This document shows, in pieces, positions 1-8,200 of a stretch of DNA of 64,000 nt (positions are counted from its first letter, which is position 1; every line of letters starts with the position of its first letter). Source of the stretch: Pseudomonas arsenicoxydans (GTDB lineage: Bacteria > Pseudomonadota > Gammaproteobacteria > Pseudomonadales > Pseudomonadaceae); NCBI RefSeq assembly GCF_006438915.1, contig NZ_RCZE01000020.1:1-64000 (forward strand). Direction: 5' to 3'. Position numbers and translations under genes: made by a program. Below the pieces are notes generated by a model that was given only the letters and a program-made list of their open reading frames with translations, ran no database searches and had not been told where the DNA came from.

Positions 1-64
1 CTTGCGGATTGATCCGGATTTCAAGGTTGTCTTTAGAAACGTCGATGCCTGCGCAGGAAAACAT
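1..64 (-). CDS. IS110-family transposase, N-terminal fragment
   Basis: Only the first 21 codons are inside the window. They start at ATG 64..62 and include GIDVSKDNLEIRINP. The GIDVSK motif carries the first acidic residue of the DEDD (RuvC-like) catalytic domain of IS110 transposases, which always sits at the extreme N-terminus. No stop or frameshift is seen in the visible part. Whether the rest is intact cannot be judged here. Confidence 0.75.
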   Translation of the reverse strand, partial: MFSCAGIDVSKDNLEIRINPQ

Positions 65-276
65 AGCCAAACCCTCTTACACTCAAAGGTGAGAGCGCTC
101 TGGCTGGGCTCCACGCTTGTAACTGTTCGAGGTAGGCTCGTTCAACTGTTCGGGCTCAATAACCAGAGTGGAGGGGTGAATGGCAGCGTGGGCTCCCACA
201 CGTGCTTTAAGCACTCCGGGCGTTCAGCTTGCCACTCACCGCTCTCATCACCAGTCTAATTCCTGCGCAAGACACA
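1..276 (-). mobile_element. IS110-family insertion element, partial (window edge)
   Basis: The transposase start (codons 1-21) lies at 64..1 on the minus strand, and about 210 bases of non-coding element lie upstream of it. The element appears to end at 276/277, where the sequence switches abruptly to AGCGGGCTTGCTCGCGAA, the inner part of a REP palindrome whose outer TGTGGG half is missing. IS110-type elements lack terminal inverted repeats, and several Pseudomonas members are known to insert into REPs. In the IS110 subgroup (for example IS621) the long non-coding leader before the transposase encodes the bridge RNA, so 65..276 may hold one. The other end lies outside the window. Confidence 0.7.
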
Positions 277-360
277 AGCGGGCTTGCTCGCGAAGGGGGC
301 GTCACATTCAGCAAATATGTTGATTGATCTGACGCCTTCGCGAGCAAGCCCGCTCCCACA
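277..360. repeat. REPIN: one REP truncated by the IS, one intact
   Basis: 277..296 holds AGCGGGCTTGCTCGCGAAGG without the usual preceding TGTGGG, and 337..360 holds the full palindrome in inverse orientation. The pair forms the usual inverted REPIN arrangement. The missing outer bases coincide with the edge of the IS110 element. Confidence 0.85.
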
Positions 361-452
361 AGGGATCAGTGTTTCTTTCCCGACAAAAATACTAGGACTT
401 TGTGCGGCGCGTTGATTGGCGTAAACTGCGCCCAAGCCTGCGAGGAGTTTCC

Positions 453-1037
453 ATGACCGCTATAACCATTACCGACGCCGCCCACGATTACCTGGCTGAC
501 CTGCTCTCCAAGCAGAACACCCCGGGTATCGGCATCCGCGTCTTTATCACCCAGCCTGGCACCCAGTACGCCGAAACCTGCATTGCCTACTGCAAGCCGG
601 GCGAAGAAAAACCTGAAGACACGGCGCTGGGGCTCAAAAGCTTCACCGCTTACATCGACTCGTTCAGCGAAGCCTTCCTGGACGACGCGGTAGTCGACTA
701 CGCCACCGACCGCATGGGCGGCCAGCTGACCATCAGGGCGCCCAACGCCAAAGTACCGATGGTCAACGCCGACAGCCCGGTCAACGAGCGCATCAACTAC
801 TACCTGCAAACCGAGATCAACCCGGGGCTGGCGAGCCACGGCGGTCAGGTCAGCCTGATCGATGTGGTCGAAGACGGCATTGCCGTGCTGAAGTTCGGTG
901 GTGGTTGCCAGGGCTGCGGCCAGGCAGACGTGACCCTGAGGGAAGGCATCGAGCGCACGTTGCTTGAGCGCATTCCTGAGCTCAAGGGAGTACGTGACGT
1001 GACTGACCACACGCAGAAAGAAAACGCCTACTACTAA
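453..1037 (+). CDS. nfuA: Fe-S biogenesis protein NfuA
   Basis: This is a 194-residue carrier that receives or holds a [4Fe-4S] cluster and passes it to apo-proteins, important under oxidative stress or iron limitation. Residues 1-100 form the degenerate A-type (IscA-like) domain. The C-terminal Nfu domain has the CxxC cluster ligand at C152 and C155 (GGGCQGCGQ). Length and domain order match E. coli NfuA (191 aa). ATG at 453 was chosen because it gives MTAITITDAAH, the usual N-terminus, and has GAGG 5 bases upstream; an in-frame extension to 402 has no homology support. It stands alone, with a strong terminator behind it. Confidence 0.96.
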   Translation: MTAITITDAAHDYLADLLSKQNTPGIGIRVFITQPGTQYAETCIAYCKPGEEKPEDTALGLKSFTAYIDSFSEAFLDDAVVDYATDRMGGQLTIRAPNAKVPMVNADSPVNERINYYLQTEINPGLASHGGQVSLIDVVEDGIAVLKFGGGCQGCGQADVTLREGIERTLLERIPELKGVRDVTDHTQKENAYY

Positions 1038-1055
1038 GGTGTTCGCTGCGAAATG

Positions 1056-1086
1056 AAAAAACGGCACCCGTGAGTGCCGTTTTTTT
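1056..1086 (+). terminator. Rho-independent terminator after nfuA
   Basis: A-run, ACGGCAC, short loop, GTGCCGT and seven T. The A-run on the 5' side means it can also work leftwards. Confidence 0.9.
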
Positions 1087-1108
1087 ATGGGTGAAATTCA
1101 CCGGCCTC

Positions 1109-1201
1109 TTCGCGAGCAAGCCCGCTCCCACATTTGATCTTTGTCGTACACAGCATGTGTATTCGCAGGGGATTCAATGTGGGAGCGGGCTTGCTCGCGA
1201 A
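1109..1201. repeat. REPIN (inverted REP pair) between nfuA and cobM
   Basis: Full REP palindromes at 1109..1132 and 1179..1201 in inverse orientation, about 46 bases apart. They lie directly behind the cobM stop, between convergent genes. Confidence 0.9.
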
Positions 1202-1207
1202 GAGGCC

Positions 1208-1954
1208 CTATGGGCGATAGAGATGCGCATGCCCCGCGCGATATAGCGAAGACTCACTAAATTGATCACTCCCCAACACCCGTCCCACCAGAATCAACGC
1301 CGTGCGCCGAAACCCTTTGGCTTCAACCTTCCCGGCAATATCCTCAATCGTCCCCACCACCCAATCCTGATCCGGCCACGTCGCCCGGTGAATCACCGCA
1401 ATCGGACAGTCCGCGCCGTAATGCGGCAGCAGTTCAGCAAGGATTTTCTCCAGATGATTCACACCCAAATGAATGGCCATGGTCGCCCCATGCTGCGCCA
1501 GGCTGCCCAGTTCTTCGCCCGCCGGCATGGCGGTTTTGTCGGCGTAGCGGGTCAAAATCACGCTCTGTGAAATGTCCGGCAAGGTCAGCTCCGCGCCTAA
1601 AAGCGCCGCACACGCCGCCGTCGCCGTAACGCCCGGAATGATTTCAAACGGAATATCCAACTCGCGCAGGTAGCGAATCTGCTCGCCAATCGCGCCATAC
1701 AGACTCGGATCACCAGAGTGCACCCGCGCCACGTCCTGGCCGTTTGCGTGAGCGTTTTTGATCAGATCTATGATCTGTTCCAGGTGCAATTCGGCGCTGT
1801 TGACCACCTGATCGGCGCGATGGCCTTCCAACACGGCTGCCGGCACTAGGGAGCCGGCATAGATGATCACAGGGCAGGTGCGAATCAATCGCTGGCCTTT
1901 GACCGTGATCAGTTCCGGGTCGCCGGGACCTGCGCCAATGAAGTAGACGGTCAT
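1208..1954 (-). CDS. cobM: Precorrin-4 C11-methyltransferase
   Basis: A 248-residue SAM-dependent enzyme that methylates C11 of precorrin-4 to give precorrin-5 in the aerobic cobalamin route. It belongs to the tetrapyrrole (corrin/porphyrin) methylase family: the N-terminus VYFIGAGPGDPELITVKG is the family's first glycine-rich signature, HSGDPSLYGAIGEQ (about residue 80) is the second, and PGVTATAACAALLG follows. It is the last gene of the leftward cbtB-cbtA-cobE-cobM unit, 81 bases after cobE, so it should respond to the upstream B12 riboswitch. Confidence 0.95.
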   Translation of the reverse strand: MTVYFIGAGPGDPELITVKGQRLIRTCPVIIYAGSLVPAAVLEGHRADQVVNSAELHLEQIIDLIKNAHANGQDVARVHSGDPSLYGAIGEQIRYLRELDIPFEIIPGVTATAACAALLGAELTLPDISQSVILTRYADKTAMPAGEELGSLAQHGATMAIHLGVNHLEKILAELLPHYGADCPIAVIHRATWPDQDWVVGTIEDIAGKVEAKGFRRTALILVGRVLGSDQFSESSLYRAGHAHLYRP

Positions 1955-2035
1955 CGTCGTTTCCTGTGAAAAAAGGGGCTGGGCAACACTTCAGATGAAG
2001 ATTGCTCATGATCGAAAGCGCGATTATCGGGGATT

Positions 2036-2449
2036 TTACGCAGCGCCGGCCAACGCCAGAGTTGCTTGCGCATATTTTTGTCGGGGGATCAGTAGTTTTG
2101 CCGGCGCCTGAGCCAGCTGTTCGGCGAGTGCCAGGGCGGCACTTTCCGCGACGCCGTAGCAACCGGTGCGTTCAAACGCGATCTGCGAATGATGGCTGAG
2201 TCTGGGGGAATATCCGGCCAATTGTTCACTGTTGAAGAACATCAACGGCAGTGCGAGTTGTTCCGCGAGTTCAATCAGGCCAGGCTCATCGCGCTTCAGG
2301 TCAATGCTGGCGAGTGCCGTTATTTCGTGAAGCCCTATTTGATGAGCCTGCAATGCCTGATCAAGCAATGCCCGCAGCGTGCTGGCGGGGCAGCCGCGTT
2401 GGCAGCCCAGGCCGACCACTAGCGTCGGCGCCGTGCTGGCATCGGTCAT
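2036..2449 (-). CDS. cobE: Cobalamin biosynthesis protein CobE (CbiG C-terminal-like)
   Basis: A 137-residue protein of the CobE/CbiG C-terminal family. GLGCQRGCPASTLRALL near the N-terminus is the family signature. Its exact reaction in the aerobic pathway is not settled; CbiG in the anaerobic pathway opens the C20 lactone and releases acetaldehyde. The start ATG at 2449 overlaps the cbtA stop by four bases (ATGA), which argues for translational coupling and against the longer open frame reaching 2719. The second gene pair of the unit (cobM) follows. Confidence 0.9.
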   Translation of the reverse strand: MTDASTAPTLVVGLGCQRGCPASTLRALLDQALQAHQIGLHEITALASIDLKRDEPGLIELAEQLALPLMFFNSEQLAGYSPRLSHHSQIAFERTGCYGVAESAALALAEQLAQAPAKLLIPRQKYAQATLALAGAA

Positions 2450-3153
2450 GCGGGGTATTGGCCATCGCTTTTGCGGCGGAACAACCAGGCACTGATCAGG
2501 CCCAAGGCCAGCCAGAACGCCACGTTGGTCAGCTGCGAAGCGATTTTGAATTGAGCTTCCAGGGCTTCCGGTGCAAGCATCGAATGCACTTCCGGTTGTG
2601 GTGCGCCGATCACGTGCGGAACGGCCAGAATTGCCACGCCCAGCACTTTCATCAGCCAGTGATGGCTGAACACGATCAGCGCGATCCCGACGGCGGTGGA
2701 AGCAGCGGTGCCGATCCACCAGATCTGCCGTTGCGCCAGATCCGCCGCAACGGTGCCCGGCAGTTCAGGTGGCAGGCCCAGGGTCGGTGCGAGGACAAAC
2801 GTCGCATAACCGGCCAGACCCCACAGCAGGCCTTGAGCGGTGCTGTTGGGGGCACGCAGGGTGTAGAGACCGGCGAGCATCAGGGCGAAACCAACGGCCA
2901 CCACCAGATTGCCGCCAGTGGTCGACAGCACGCGCTGCCAGCCGTCTTGCGGCTCCCAGGCTTCGGGGTCGTGGGTGTGTGCGGCCATGGCGCCGCCGGT
3001 GTGTTCATGGGGTTGAACCACCGCCGGCTCGGCCTTTTCGTAGGTTTCCGCCTGCAGAATCAGCGGTGCGACCCAGAAGCTTTGCAGCAGGGTCAGCAGC
3101 AGGGCGGCCAGTAGCCCGGTGAACCCTGCGGTTTGCGCAATACGCTTGATCAT
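2446..3153 (-). CDS. cbtA: CbtA-family membrane protein (proposed cobalt transporter subunit)
   Basis: About 235 residues with several hydrophobic segments: near residues 10-30, 85-105, 115-135, 150-170, 175-190 and 210-228. The loop after the first segment is His-rich (HEHTGG, AAHTHD), a plausible metal site. CbtA was proposed from B12-regulon genomics as the membrane part of a cobalt uptake system with CbtB. It starts at ATG 3153, 11 bases after cbtB; an upstream in-frame start at 3174 would overlap cbtB and is less likely. It sits in a riboswitch-controlled B12 operon, which supports a cobalt role, though transport itself is inferred. Confidence 0.88.
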   Translation of the reverse strand: MIKRIAQTAGFTGLLAALLLTLLQSFWVAPLILQAETYEKAEPAVVQPHEHTGGAMAAHTHDPEAWEPQDGWQRVLSTTGGNLVVAVGFALMLAGLYTLRAPNSTAQGLLWGLAGYATFVLAPTLGLPPELPGTVAADLAQRQIWWIGTAASTAVGIALIVFSHHWLMKVLGVAILAVPHVIGAPQPEVHSMLAPEALEAQFKIASQLTNVAFWLALGLISAWLFRRKSDGQYPA

Positions 3154-3164
3154 GTCGTCAACTC

Positions 3165-3356
3165 TCAATGGCACGGGAACGCAGAGCTGTGACGGGTATC
3201 GTGCGCGGCGTTGTGCACTGCTTCGATGTGCGAGAAACCGGCGAAATACACAAGGCTAGCACCCAGGATCGACGCGCAGATGGCGGCGGTCAGGCGTTGA
3301 GTCAGGGTAGAAGTGGTGCTGGACGTTGTGTGGCCGGTGCTGCTGATGATCGACAT
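3165..3356 (-). CDS. cbtB: CbtB-family small membrane protein (cobalt transport accessory)
   Basis: A 63-residue protein with one transmembrane helix (about residues 22-42) and the CbtB C-terminal histidine pattern HNAAHDTRHSSAFPCH, which ends the protein. These histidines and the final Cys-His are the expected cobalt ligands. It is the first gene of the leftward B12 unit and directly follows the riboswitch. The start at 3356 gives MSIISS; no other start gives a normal CbtB length. Confidence 0.9.
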   Translation of the reverse strand: MSIISSTGHTTSSTTSTLTQRLTAAICASILGASLVYFAGFSHIEAVHNAAHDTRHSSAFPCH

Positions 3357-3489
3357 GGCGCATCCCTCTGGTCTGTCAGCGGGTGAATAGAGCGCATGGA
3401 AAACCCCTGCGAGCCGGGCACGCAGGCGTTCAAACAGCGCCCGCCCACCGCGGGTTTGTTGTTCAGTGATCGAAACGGTCACTTTGTGT

Positions 3490-3690
3490 TGCGGGCCGGT
3501 CTCCGGGCTCACGAGGGGCGTTGGCTTTCGCCTTGGCCTGCAAGCATCACCTTCCCATGCCGAACTGCTGGCACAGTGGATTTGATGCTTCGCTCGCTTA
3601 CCGTTGCGGGGGCAGCACCGGACTGACATGGCCTTGAGTAAAGCACATGATTCACCGGTTTCCCGTTTCACCCTGTGAAGGGCACCCGTA
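3490..3690 (-). promoter_or_regulatory. Cobalamin (B12) riboswitch upstream of cbtB
   Basis: Read on the minus strand, the segment contains the canonical elements in order: GGTGAAACGGGAAACCGGTG, GTGCTGCCCCCGCAACGGTA (B12 box region), GGCATGGGAAGG, and GTGAGCCCGGAGACCGGCC. It lies between the REPIN and cbtB. It should reduce expression of cbtB-cbtA-cobE-cobM when adenosylcobalamin is plentiful. Boundaries are approximate. Confidence 0.93.
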
Positions 3691-3768
3691 ACAAAGTGCG
3701 TAGGAGAGCATGGGCGGGGGATTCGCGTCAATTGGCAAGGGTTCTCAACTTGGGACCGAGGCGCTCCT

Positions 3769-3850
3769 TTCGCGAGCAAGCCCGCTCCCACATTTGACCG
3801 AGTTCCTTCAGAGGCATGCGGTCGAATGTGGGAGCGGGCTTGCTCGCGAA
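3769..3850. repeat. REPIN between two divergent B12 riboswitches
   Basis: Inverted REPs at 3769..3792 and 3827..3850. They fill the spacer between the two divergent riboswitch leaders, so the promoters must lie very close to or overlap this element. Confidence 0.9.
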
Positions 3851-3914
3851 GGGCGCGCCGCCAATGTCATGTGAACATTGACCCGCCCCAGCGCGATGCG
3901 TAGCCTTGCGCTTT

Positions 3915-4100
3915 CGAGGTTCTTCGGCGTTTGCCGAAGCTAAGAAGGGAACGCGGTCAATGCCGCGGCTGCCCCCGCAACTGTGAACGGTGATGTTCGT
4001 TGCCACGCCACTGCAAACCCTGTCCAACGGGTTCGCGGGAAGGCGCAGCGAATGCCAATCTGTATTTGGCACACCGTCAGCCAGGAGACCTGCCTCGACA
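3915..4100 (+). promoter_or_regulatory. Cobalamin (B12) riboswitch upstream of cobW
   Basis: Conserved pieces in order: AAGAAGGGAACGCGG, GCGGCTGCCCCCGCAACTGT, CGCGGGAAGGCG, and GTCAGCCAGGAGACCTGCC. The start of cobW lies about 115 bases further on. It controls the rightward cobW-cobN-chlI/D unit. Boundaries are approximate. Confidence 0.93.
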
Positions 4101-4213
4101 CAGATTCTGACTTTCAACCGGGCGGGGTGATCCGGTGGCGAACTCTTCAGGCACGCGCCTCCGCGTTGCCCGTTGTCGTCCCGTATGCCCGCCACCTTGC
4201 CAAAGGGCATCCG

Positions 4214-5275
4214 ATGAAAACACTGGCCAAACTCCCCGTCACCATCGTTACCGGCTTCCTCGGCTCGGGCAAAACCACCTTGCTGCGGCACATGCTTGAC
4301 AACGCTCAGGGCCGTCGCATTGCGGTGATCGTCAACGAGTTCGGCGAGCTGGGCATCGACGGCGAAATTCTCAAGCAGTGCTCCATCGGCTGCACTGAAG
4401 AAGAAGCCAACGGCCGCGTCTACGAACTGGCCAACGGCTGCCTGTGCTGCACCGTCCAGGAAGAATTCTTCCCGGTGATGCGCGAACTGGTGGCCCGTCG
4501 CGGTGACCTCGATCACATCCTCATCGAAACCTCGGGCCTGGCCCTGCCCAAGCCGCTGGTCCAGGCCTTCCAATGGCCGGAAATCCGCAGCGCCTGCACC
4601 GTTGATGCGGTGATCACCGTGGTCGACAGCCCGGCCGTCGCTGCCGGCACCTTCGCTGCCTTCCCGGATCAAGTCGATGCCCAGCGCAAACTCGACCCGA
4701 ACCTGGACCATGAATCGCCGCTGCACGAATTGTTCGCCGACCAACTGGCCAGCGCCGACCTGGTGATCCTCAACAAGGCCGACCTGATCAGCCCTGAAGA
4801 CCTGGCCCGCGTGCGCCTCGAAGTCGCCGAAGAATTGCCGCCCGCGGTGAAAGTCATCGAAGCCAGCAGCGGTCGCGTGCCATTGGACGTGTTGATCGGC
4901 CTCGGCGCCGGTTCCGAAGAACACATCGACAGCCGTCACAGCCATCACGATCATCACCATGAAGGTGAAGATGATCACGACCACGACGCGTTCGACTCGA
5001 TCTCCATCGAGCTGCCGCAAGCCGACGAAAGCCTGCTGATGGACGCGCTGACCCAACTGGTGGTCAAGCACGGCATCTTGCGCATCAAAGGTTTCGCCGC
5101 GATCCCGAACAAACCAATGCGTTTGCTGATCCAGGGCGTGGGCACGCGCTTCGACAAGCACTTCGACCGTCAGTGGGGCGCCGAAGAAGCGCGCACCACA
5201 CGCCTGGTGCTGATCGGCCAGGAACTGGACGCCGTCCAGCTCGAAGCGCAATTGCGCGCCGCGCTCAGCGTTTAA
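4214..5275 (+). CDS. cobW: Cobalamin biosynthesis GTPase CobW
   Basis: A 353-residue G3E GTPase, taken to be the metallochaperone that hands Co2+ to the CobN chelatase complex. Walker A is GFLGSGKT (residues 14-21), the metal-binding CxCC motif is GCLCC (75-79), NKAD is at 187-190, and a His/Asp-rich metal loop (242-258) precedes the C-terminal CobW_C domain. ATG 4214 gives the standard N-terminus MKTLAKLPVTIVTG; the open frame to 3983 runs through the riboswitch and is not coding. It is followed three bases later by cobN. Confidence 0.95.
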   Translation: MKTLAKLPVTIVTGFLGSGKTTLLRHMLDNAQGRRIAVIVNEFGELGIDGEILKQCSIGCTEEEANGRVYELANGCLCCTVQEEFFPVMRELVARRGDLDHILIETSGLALPKPLVQAFQWPEIRSACTVDAVITVVDSPAVAAGTFAAFPDQVDAQRKLDPNLDHESPLHELFADQLASADLVILNKADLISPEDLARVRLEVAEELPPAVKVIEASSGRVPLDVLIGLGAGSEEHIDSRHSHHDHHHEGEDDHDHDAFDSISIELPQADESLLMDALTQLVVKHGILRIKGFAAIPNKPMRLLIQGVGTRFDKHFDRQWGAEEARTTRLVLIGQELDAVQLEAQLRAALSV

Positions 5276-5278
5276 GCC

Positions 5279-8200
5279 ATGCACCTGCTCAGGACCCAGC
5301 CCGGCGGTTTCGTGTCGGATGACAACATCGCCGACCTTGGACAAACCCCCGCCGAGCTGGTGATCCTGTGCAGCGGCGATTCCAGCCTGGCGCTGCTCGC
5401 CGAAGCTGCGCAGCAACTGCCCGACGACTACCCGAGCGTGCGCCTGGCCAACCCGATGCAGGTGCAGAATCATGCTTCAGTCGATTTGTATGTCGATGAA
5501 GTGCTGCGCCACGCCAAGGTGATTTTGATCTCGCTGCACGGCGGTATCGCCTATTGGCGTTATGGCGTCGAGCGGTTGGTGCAATTGTCCGAACGGGGTG
5601 TGCAGCTGATTCTGGTGCCCGGCGATGATCGTCCGGACCCGGAACTCAGCGACCTCAGCACCGTCGAGGCCTGCGACCGTGATCGGCTCTGGCAGTTTCT
5701 GCGTCAGGGCGGCATGGGCAATGCCCTGGATTTTTTCCGCTGCCTCGCCACTCGCTGGCTGGACCGCGATTACGCTTGGGCCGAGCCGCAAGTCCTGCCG
5801 CGCACAGCGATTTACCACCCACAAAAAAGCCCCGCTGAACTGAGCGATTGGCAAGCCGACTGGCAAGCCGATCAACCGGTGGCGGCGGTGCTGTTTTACC
5901 GCTCGCATCTGCAGGCGGCCAATACTGCTTTCATCGACGTTTTCTGCCTGCGTTTGCAAGCGGCCGGGTTGAACCCTTTGCCGATTGCCGTGGCCAGTTT
6001 GAAAGAGCCCGGCTGCCTGACGGTGGTCGAGGATTGGCTGGATGAAGTCGAGGCGGGGGTGATTCTGAACACCACCGGTTTCGCCCAGTCCAGCCCCGAA
6101 GCGCCGCACCTGCGACCGTTTAGCCGCAATATTCCGGTGATCCAGGCGATTTGTGCCCAGGACAACGAACCCGGTTGGCGTGCCAGCGAGCAGGGTCTCG
6201 GCCCGCGCGACCTGGCAATGCACATCGCGTTGCCGGAGCTGGACGGGCGAATCATCAGCCGCCCGATCAGCTTCAAGGACCTGGCATGGCGCAGCGAGCG
6301 CAGTCAGTCCGATGTGGTGTGCTATCGCCCGCAACCGGAACGCATGGATTTCGTCGCCGAACTGGCGCGACGCTGGATCGATCTGGCGCGGGTGCCGAAC
6401 GGCGAAAAACGCATCGCCCTGATTCTTGCCAACTACCCGACCCGCGATGGGCGGATCGGTAATGGTGTCGGCCTCGACACGCCAGCCGCTGCGTTGAACA
6501 TCCTGCGTGCGCTGCATCAAGAAGGTTATCCGTTGCCGGCCGAGTTGCCGGACAGCGGCACCGCGTTGATCCAGCAATTGCTTGGCGGCGTCAGCAACGA
6601 CCTCGATACCCTCGATCAGCGTCCGTGTCATCAAAGCCTCGCGCTCGAAGACTACCAGCGCATGTTCGACGCCTTGCCCGAGGCCAATCGCGAGGCCGTG
6701 CTTGAACGCTGGGGCACACCCGAAAACGATCCGATGTACCGTGGCGAACGGATGATGATTGCCGGTCTGCGCTTGGGCCTGACCTTCGTCGGCATTCAAC
6801 CGGCGCGCGGCTATCAGGTGGACCCGAGCGCGGTCTATCACGACCCGGACCTGGTGCCACCCCACGGTTATCTGGCGTTCTACTTCTGGCTGCGCAACAC
6901 CTATGGCGCCCACGGTGTGATCCACGTCGGCAAACACGGCAACCTCGAATGGCTGCCGGGCAAAGGCGTCGGGCTCTCGGAAAACTGCTGGCCGGATGCA
7001 TTGCTGGGGCCGCTGCCGAACATCTATCCGTTTATCGTCAACGATCCGGGCGAGGGCGCGCAGGCCAAGCGTCGTACCCAAGCGGTGATCATCGACCACC
7101 TGATGCCGCCGCTGACCCGCGCTGAAACCTACGGGCCGCTGCGCAACCTCGAACTGCTTGCCGACGAATATTACGAAGCACAACTGCTCGATCCGCGTCG
7201 TGCCCGGGAATTGCAGCGCGACATCCTGCAACTGGTGCGCGACACGCACATCGATCGCGAGCTGCAACTCGACGAAAAACTCGACAGCGATGCCGATGCG
7301 GCGATCTGGTTACCGCGCCTGGACACGTATTTGTGCGACTTGAAGGAATCGCAGATTCGCGATGGCCTGCACATTTTTGGCGAGTCACCGACCGGGCGCT
7401 TGCGCATCGACACCTTGCTCGCGTTGCTGCGGATTCCTCGTGGCGATGGGCGGGGCGCGCAATCGAGTTTGCTGCGGGCGTTGGCGAAGGCGTTCGAGTT
7501 GGGGTTCGATCCGCTGGATTGCGCACTTGCTGATCCCTGGAACGGTCCGCGTCCCATTGAACTGCAAACTGTCAGTGACGAAGTCTGGCGCACCGCTGGT
7601 GATACCCGCGAACGCCTTGAGTTGTTCGCCACTCAGTTGATCCAGCTGACACTCAACGAACCTTGTGGGAGCGGGCTTGCTCGCGAATACGGTATATCAG
7701 CAACAGAAATGTTGGCTGGCACGACGCCTTCGCGAGCAAGCCCGCTCCCACAGGAACCGGTGTGGTCTGATGTAAATTCGATCATTGAAAACCTGCGCGA
7801 AGTCGTCGCCCCACGTCTTGACGCCTGCGGCCCAGCCGAAATGCGTGGCCTGCTCGACGCCCTGAACGGACGCTTCGTCCCCGCCGGCCCGAGCGGCGCA
7901 CCGAGTCGCGGTCGTCTGGACGTGCTGCCGACCGGGCGCAACTTCTATTCGGTTGATGTGCGCAACCTGCCGACCACCACCGCGTGGCGCATCGGCTTCC
8001 AATCCGCCAACCTGATTCTCGAACGGCACCTGCAAGACCACGGCGATCACCTGCGCCAGCTCGGCCTGTCCGTCTGGGGCACCGCCACCATGCGCACCGG
8101 CGGCGACGACATCGCCCAAGCCATGGCGCTGATGGGCGTTCGTCCGGTCTGGGCCACGGGCAGTCAGCGGGTCGACGATTTCGAAATCCTGCCGCTGAGC

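Noticed and set aside
2..259. Rightward 85-codon frame at the left edge
   Set aside because: It runs antisense to the IS110 transposase start and through its non-coding leader; the amino-acid pattern matches nothing, while the opposite strand gives the GIDVSK motif.
2036..2719. Longer cobE starting at 2719
   Set aside because: The extra 90 codons overlap cbtA and lack homology; the ATGA overlap at 2446-2449 gives the normal CobE length.
3728..5473. Long leftward frame (581 codons) over cobW
   Set aside because: Antisense to cobW and its riboswitch; an artefact of high-GC codon structure. The same holds for long antisense frames at 5477-7267 and 7697-9007 (cobN), 13362-14960 (TerC gene) and 27904-30024 (acetoacetyl-CoA synthetase).
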